Positions 59,519 to 64,000 of a DNA stretch of 64,000 nucleotides are shown here, piece by piece (position 1 is the stretch's first letter; every line of letters begins with the position of its first letter). The translations under genes and the position numbers were made by a program. The stretch spans positions 124,001 through 188,000 of the forward strand of contig JALFVL010000004.1 of assembly GCA_022787165.1 (NCBI GenBank), given 5' to 3'. A model generated the notes under the pieces. The model did no database searches, was not told the origin of the DNA, and saw nothing but the letters and a program-made list of their open reading frames with translations. The stretch comes from Clostridiales bacterium. Lineage in GTDB: Bacteria; Bacillota; Clostridia; Christensenellales; Aristaeellaceae.

Positions 59519-60529
59519 TCAGATGTCGTGTTCCGCGGCGGATTTGGAGATTCCCCCTTTGCCGCCGAGCATGAACGCCGTAAGCGCCTCCTCCAGCTGC
59601 TCAAGCGTCGTGAGCGTGTTGACCCTCGTGCGCAGTCTGGCCGCGTCGCGCATGCCGCGCACATAGCAGACGATGTGGCGGCGCATCTCGCGCACGGCCA
59701 CCGGCTCGCCCTTGAGCGCCGCAAGCATGCGCGCATGGCGCATGGCGACATCCAGCTTCTCCCGGGGCAGAATCTCCCGCATGGGCCTGCCCGCCATCGC
59801 ATCCCGAATCTGCTCAAAGATCCAGGGATTGCCCTGCGCCGCGCGGCCGACTGCCACGCCGTCGCAGCCCGTCGTCTCGAGCATCCGAAGCGCATCCGCC
59901 GCGCTGGCCACGTCTCCGTTGCCCACAACGGGGATCGAGACGCGCTCTTTCAGCTTTTTGATCGCGCTCCAGTCGGCATGCCCCTCGTAATACTGGCTCC
60001 GCGTGCGCGCGTGCAGCGTGATCATGGCCGCGCCGCTCTCCTCAACCAGCTGCCCCAGCAACAGATAGGTCTCGCTCCCCGGCTCAAACCCGAGGCGCAT
60101 CTTGACCGTCACGGGGACATGGCTCGCCTGAGCGACGGCGCGCACGATCTCCGCCGCGTGAACCGGCTCGCGCATCAGCGCGCTACCCTCGCCATTGCCG
60201 ACGATCTTGGGCACGGGGCAGCCCATGTTGATGTCCAGCATGGCGTAGCGCCCCCCGCGCGTCAGCTCCTCCGCGGCACGCGCCATGATGTCGCCTTCAT
60301 GTCCGAAGAGCTGCAGGGCGACCGCGCCCTCTTCCTGCGGCGCGACGGAGAGCAGCTCCCTCGCCGCGCGGCTGTCCCTGGGCGCGAGCAGATAGCCCTT
60401 CGCGCTGACCATCTCGCTGACAGCCATTGGGCAGCCCATCTCCCGGCAGAGCACGCGAAAGGGCATGTCCGTCACGCCGGCCATCGGCGCGAGCATGGCG
60501 CCCTTCTTCAAAAAATCAAATCCGTCCAT
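59519..60529 (-). CDS. dusB: tRNA-dihydrouridine synthase (DusB family)
   Basis: GAMLAPMAGVTDMPFRVLCREMG; DINMGCPVPKIVGNGEGSALM; HARTRSQYYEGHADW. Confidence 0.95.
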   Translation of the reverse strand: MDGFDFLKKGAMLAPMAGVTDMPFRVLCREMGCPMAVSEMVSAKGYLLAPRDSRAARELLSVAPQEEGAVALQLFGHEGDIMARAAEELTRGGRYAMLDINMGCPVPKIVGNGEGSALMREPVHAAEIVRAVAQASHVPVTVKMRLGFEPGSETYLLLGQLVEESGAAMITLHARTRSQYYEGHADWSAIKKLKERVSIPVVGNGDVASAADALRMLETTGCDGVAVGRAAQGNPWIFEQIRDAMAGRPMREILPREKLDVAMRHARMLAALKGEPVAVREMRRHIVCYVRGMRDAARLRTRVNTLTTLEQLEEALTAFMLGGKGGISKSAAEHDI

Positions 60530-60532
60530 TCG

Positions 60533-61072
60533 TCATTCGTCGATCTGTTCAAGCAGCTGCAGGTTGGAAATCATCCACTTTCCCGCGGTGCGCACCAGCG
60601 TCACGCGATAGCGGGCTGTCGCCCATTTCGGCGGGGAGAGCCGCTCTTCGCCGCCCTCAGCCAGCGCTGCCTCCCGCTTGGAGGAGAGGATTGTGCCGTC
60701 GATCGCGGGAATGCTCTCGATGATCTCCGCGCGCGCGACCGTCTCCCAGGGCCAGGACCACACGGAGATCATCTTCACGCGATGGTCATAGCCCCGGATG
60801 TCGTAGTCCCTGTACGGCGAGGTGTCGCTCAGGGCGACCTGCAGCACGGGATCCTGGCTGAGGAATTCCTGCCGGAAATACTTCGTCAGCTCCTCCTCGC
60901 CCTCGCCCATGAGCACGACGCCCGCGCGCGCATCGAGCCCGTCGCTGATGAGCACCCAGATATTGGCCGTGTTCATCGCCAGATAGAAGGCGATGATCAG
61001 CAGCGCGCTGACGACCGTGAGCATGAACATCCTTGAGGCGATGAAGCTCAGAAAGCGTTTGAGTGTCCGCAA
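60533..61072 (-). CDS. Hypothetical membrane-anchored protein (one N-terminal TM, exported domain)
   Basis: MRTLKRFLSFIASRMFMLTVVSALLIIAFYLAM...; 4-nt gap to dusB, 23-nt gap to ftsY. Confidence 0.75.
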   Translation of the reverse strand: MRTLKRFLSFIASRMFMLTVVSALLIIAFYLAMNTANIWVLISDGLDARAGVVLMGEGEEELTKYFRQEFLSQDPVLQVALSDTSPYRDYDIRGYDHRVKMISVWSWPWETVARAEIIESIPAIDGTILSSKREAALAEGGEERLSPPKWATARYRVTLVRTAGKWMISNLQLLEQIDE

Positions 61073-61095
61073 GAATCATCCCTCCCGTCCCTGTC

Positions 61096-62103
61096 TCAGA
61101 AGATGGCCTCGACGAAGGCGTCCGCGTCGAATGCCTGAAGATCCTCGATGCCCTCGCCCACGCCGATGTAGAGCACGGGCAGGCCCAGCTCCTCCATGAT
61201 CGCCACAGCGATGCCGCCCTTCGCCGTGCCGTCGAGCTTCGTGAGCACAATACCGGAGACGTCGGCCACCTCGGAAAATTCGCGCGCCTGCGCCAGGCCA
61301 TTCTGCCCGGTCGTCGCGTCGATCACCAGCAGCGTGCGAACCTCGGCCTCGGCGTATTCCCGCGTGATGATGCGGGAGATTTTGCGCAGCTCCTCCATCA
61401 GGTTCTTCTTGTTGTGCAGCCGTCCGGCGGTATCGACGATCAGCAGATCGGCCTCGGACGATTTCGCCTTCTGAATGCCGTCAAAGACGACCGCAGCAGG
61501 ATCCGCGCCCTCCGCATGGCGAACCAGCGGCACCTTCGCCCTCTCCGCCCAGATTTCGAGCTGATCGGCCGCCGCAGCGCGGAAGGTATCCGCCGCCGCA
61601 AGCACGACGCTGTGGCGCGCGTCCTTGAAGCGCAGCGCGAGCTTGCCGATCGTCGTCGTCTTGCCCACGCCGTTGACGCCGACCACCAGCATGACCATCG
61701 GCCACTTGAGCGGCTTGCGCGGCTTGTTCATCATTTCCTTGAGGATCTGCTTGAGGATTTCCCGGGCCTTTCGCGCGTCCGTGATTCTCTGCTCCGCTAC
61801 GCGGCGCCTGAGCTCCTCGATGACCTTGTCGCTCGTGCGCACACCCATATCGCTCATGATCAGGATGTCCACGAGATCCTCATAAAAGTCGTCGTCGATC
61901 TCCTCGGTCGCCTCGATGAGCTCGTCGACGCGGCCGGAGACGTTCGTCCTCGTCTTGGAAAGTCCCTGCCAAAGGCGAGAGAAGATTCCCTTCTTCGCCT
62001 CGTCCTCCTCGCTCTCGGGCGCGCTCTCCTGCGCAGGCGTCTGGGCCTGAATGGGCTCCTGCGCCGCCTGCTCCTTCTTTTTTCCAAATCCAAAGAAAGC
62101 CAT
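61096..62103 (-). CDS. ftsY: Signal recognition particle receptor FtsY
   Basis: VVGVNGVGKTTTIGKLALRFK; DLLIVDTAGRLHNKKNLMEEL; LTKLDGTAKGGIAVAI; GVGEGIEDLQAFDADAFVEAIF. Confidence 0.97.
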   Translation of the reverse strand: MAFFGFGKKKEQAAQEPIQAQTPAQESAPESEEDEAKKGIFSRLWQGLSKTRTNVSGRVDELIEATEEIDDDFYEDLVDILIMSDMGVRTSDKVIEELRRRVAEQRITDARKAREILKQILKEMMNKPRKPLKWPMVMLVVGVNGVGKTTTIGKLALRFKDARHSVVLAAADTFRAAAADQLEIWAERAKVPLVRHAEGADPAAVVFDGIQKAKSSEADLLIVDTAGRLHNKKNLMEELRKISRIITREYAEAEVRTLLVIDATTGQNGLAQAREFSEVADVSGIVLTKLDGTAKGGIAVAIMEELGLPVLYIGVGEGIEDLQAFDADAFVEAIF

Positions 62104-62126
62104 GATGCTCCTCCCTGTCCTGTTGA

Positions 62127-64000
62127 TCAGACCATCGCGTCCTCGCCGACGTCCTTGAGCTCGACGCTCAGCATCTTCGAGACGCCCTTTTCCTCCATCG
62201 CGACGCCATAGAGGCTGTCGCAGCGCTCCATCGTGCCCTTTCTGTGCGTGACGACGACAAACTGCGTGTCCTTCGAGAAGTCACGCAGATAGTCGGCGAA
62301 GGTCGAGATATTGCCGTCGTCCAGCGCCGCCTCGATCTCGTCAAGGAAGCAAAACGGCGTTGGCTTCAGGCGCAGCATCGCAAAAAGGATTGCAATCGCC
62401 GTCAGCGCGCGCTCACCGCCCGAGAGCAGCGAGAGCAGCTGCAGCTTCTTGCCCGGCGGCTGCGCAACGATCTCGATGCCGCAGCCCAGCACGTCGTTTT
62501 CGTCCATCAGCCGCAGCTCCGCCTGCCCGCCGCCGAAGAGTTTGACGAACGTCTCGGAGAGGTACTGCTGCATCAGGCGGAAATTCTCCATGAACTGCCG
62601 CTCCATCTGCTTTTGCAGCGCGCTGATGATGCCCTGCAGATCGTCCTGCGCCTTGAGCAGGTCGTCGCGCTGTCCGGTCAGCTCGTCATAGCGCTCGCGG
62701 CAGGCGCGGTAATCCTCCACAGCCGTGACGTTGACCGGGCCCATCGCGCGAATCTCGCGGCGGATATCGCCCGTGCGCCTGTCGCTAGCCGCCAGGTCAA
62801 ACGGCTCGCTCAGGTATTCCTTTGCGCCGGCGTAGGTCAGCTCATATTCCTCCCAGATGCGCTGCTGCATCTGGGCAAGCTCGCTCTGCGTGCGGTTGAG
62901 CACCATCTCCGCCTTGTGGCATTTGTCCTGATCCTGGGCAAGCGTCTCGCGCAGCGCGTCGATCTGCTGCGTCATGCTGCGCACATTCTCCTGCGCCTCG
63001 TTTCGACGGCTCTGCACGCTTTGCAGCGTCTTTCCGGCCTCCTGAAGCCGCCCGGCGCAGGCCGCGCTCTCGCGCTCATCCTGCGCAAGCTGCTGCGTGC
63101 TCGCCTGGTGGCGGAGTGTCAGCTGCTCGCGGCTCTCCTGCGCCTGACCAATCTGCGCGGCAAGCTCGTCGCTCTCACGGCGCATTCTCGCCGCGTCCTG
63201 CGTCAGCGCATTGAGGTCGCGCTCCCTGGCCGTCATTGCCAGCCGCAGGCTCTGCGTCTGCTCGCGCAGCGCGTCCAACGTCTCGCGCTTGGCATAGAGC
63301 GCATCGCTGAGCTCGCCCGTTCTCCGGTTCATCTCGTCGCTGTTCTTCTGCTCGCCCTCCTGCGTGTCGCGCGCGCCGGCGAGCTGGGCGTCGATCTGCG
63401 CAAGATTTTCGGCGATTTGCGCCCGGAGCAGCTCGCAGCGCTCCTGCTGCTGGCTATGCCCCTCGCATTGCTGACTCGCCGTGCGCACACGCTCGCTGGC
63501 GATGGAGACGTCGATCTGCGCCTGATGCAGGTCGTCAAAGGCCTGCGTGCGCCGCTCCTTGAGGCTCTGGCGGACGGCCTCGCCCTTTTGAAGCCGGGCC
63601 TCGTAGTCCGCCAGCTTCTGGGCGAGCTTCTCTGTCAGCGCCTCATGCTCCTTGATCTCGCGCTCGCGGGAGAGCAGGCTCGTCATCCGCGACGCCGAGC
63701 TGCCGCCCGTCATCGAGCCGCCGGAGTGCATGACATCGCCCTCGAGCGTCACCAGGCGAAACGCATGATGACCGCGGCGCATGATCTCAATGCCCGCGTC
63801 GAGGTTCTGCGCGACAACCGTGCGGCCGAGCAGGTTTTCGACAATGCCGCGGTACTGCGGCTCAAAGCCGACCAGCTCGCTGGCCAAACCCACGCAGCCG
63901 GGCATCGAAAGCAGCTGGCGCTCCTGCGCATTGAGCGTGCGTCCGCTGATCGTCGTCAGCGGCAGGAAGGTCGCGCGGCCCAGCTTGTTTTGGCGCAGAT
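62127..64000 (-). CDS. smc: Chromosome segregation protein SMC, hinge to C-terminus (N-terminus beyond window)
   Basis: Frame open through 64000; LGRATFLPLTTISGR hinge; LLSGGERALTAIAILFAMLRLKPTPFCFLDEIEAALDDGNISTFADYL. Confidence 0.96.
   Translation of the reverse strand, partial: LRQNKLGRATFLPLTTISGRTLNAQERQLLSMPGCVGLASELVGFEPQYRGIVENLLGRTVVAQNLDAGIEIMRRGHHAFRLVTLEGDVMHSGGSMTGGSSASRMTSLLSREREIKEHEALTEKLAQKLADYEARLQKGEAVRQSLKERRTQAFDDLHQAQIDVSIASERVRTASQQCEGHSQQQERCELLRAQIAENLAQIDAQLAGARDTQEGEQKNSDEMNRRTGELSDALYAKRETLDALREQTQSLRLAMTARERDLNALTQDAARMRRESDELAAQIGQAQESREQLTLRHQASTQQLAQDERESAACAGRLQEAGKTLQSVQSRRNEAQENVRSMTQQIDALRETLAQDQDKCHKAEMVLNRTQSELAQMQQRIWEEYELTYAGAKEYLSEPFDLAASDRRTGDIRREIRAMGPVNVTAVEDYRACRERYDELTGQRDDLLKAQDDLQGIISALQKQMERQFMENFRLMQQYLSETFVKLFGGGQAELRLMDENDVLGCGIEIVAQPPGKKLQLLSLLSGGERALTAIAILFAMLRLKPTPFCFLDEIEAALDDGNISTFADYLRDFSKDTQFVVVTHRKGTMERCDSLYGVAMEEKGVSKMLSVELKDVGEDAMV

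Overview
GC-rich Firmicutes/Clostridia-like chromosomal segment (spore-germination GerMN protein, RqcH, T-box leader, FtsY/SMC, class I fumarase pair). The genus cannot be set from the sequence alone. The window is dense in solute transporters: a UgpC-type ATPase, a complete sugar/organophosphate-type ABC operon, an ABC_sub_bind (TrpXYZ-like) ABC system, a TctABC system, an Fbp/Pot-like ABC system, a polar amino-acid ABC system, and a TRAP locus that looks internally deleted. Housekeeping genes include hom, coaX, msrA, clpB, rdgB, rqcH, eno, dusB, ftsY and smc (partial at the right edge). There are 8 tandem tRNAs on the minus strand (22.66-23.35 kb), two tRNAs near 39.6 kb and a tRNA-Leu at 5.8 kb. 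No CRISPR array, prophage, transposase or rRNA was seen. The best leads are: (1) two tandem, near-identical 95-bp units, each predicted to fold, between a 19-bp-spacer MerR-type promoter and a MerR-family gene; (2) a T-box leader with a candidate UGG (Trp) specifier ahead of an LDH-like dehydrogenase plus an ABC importer; (3) a TRAP locus reduced to a DctP tail and an in-frame DctQ-DctM fusion; (4) translationally coupled genes for an XRE/S24-like regulator and a SprT-like metalloprotease; (5) a compact structured leader upstream of an ECF S component. Structures were read by eye; no folding, alignment or database search was run.
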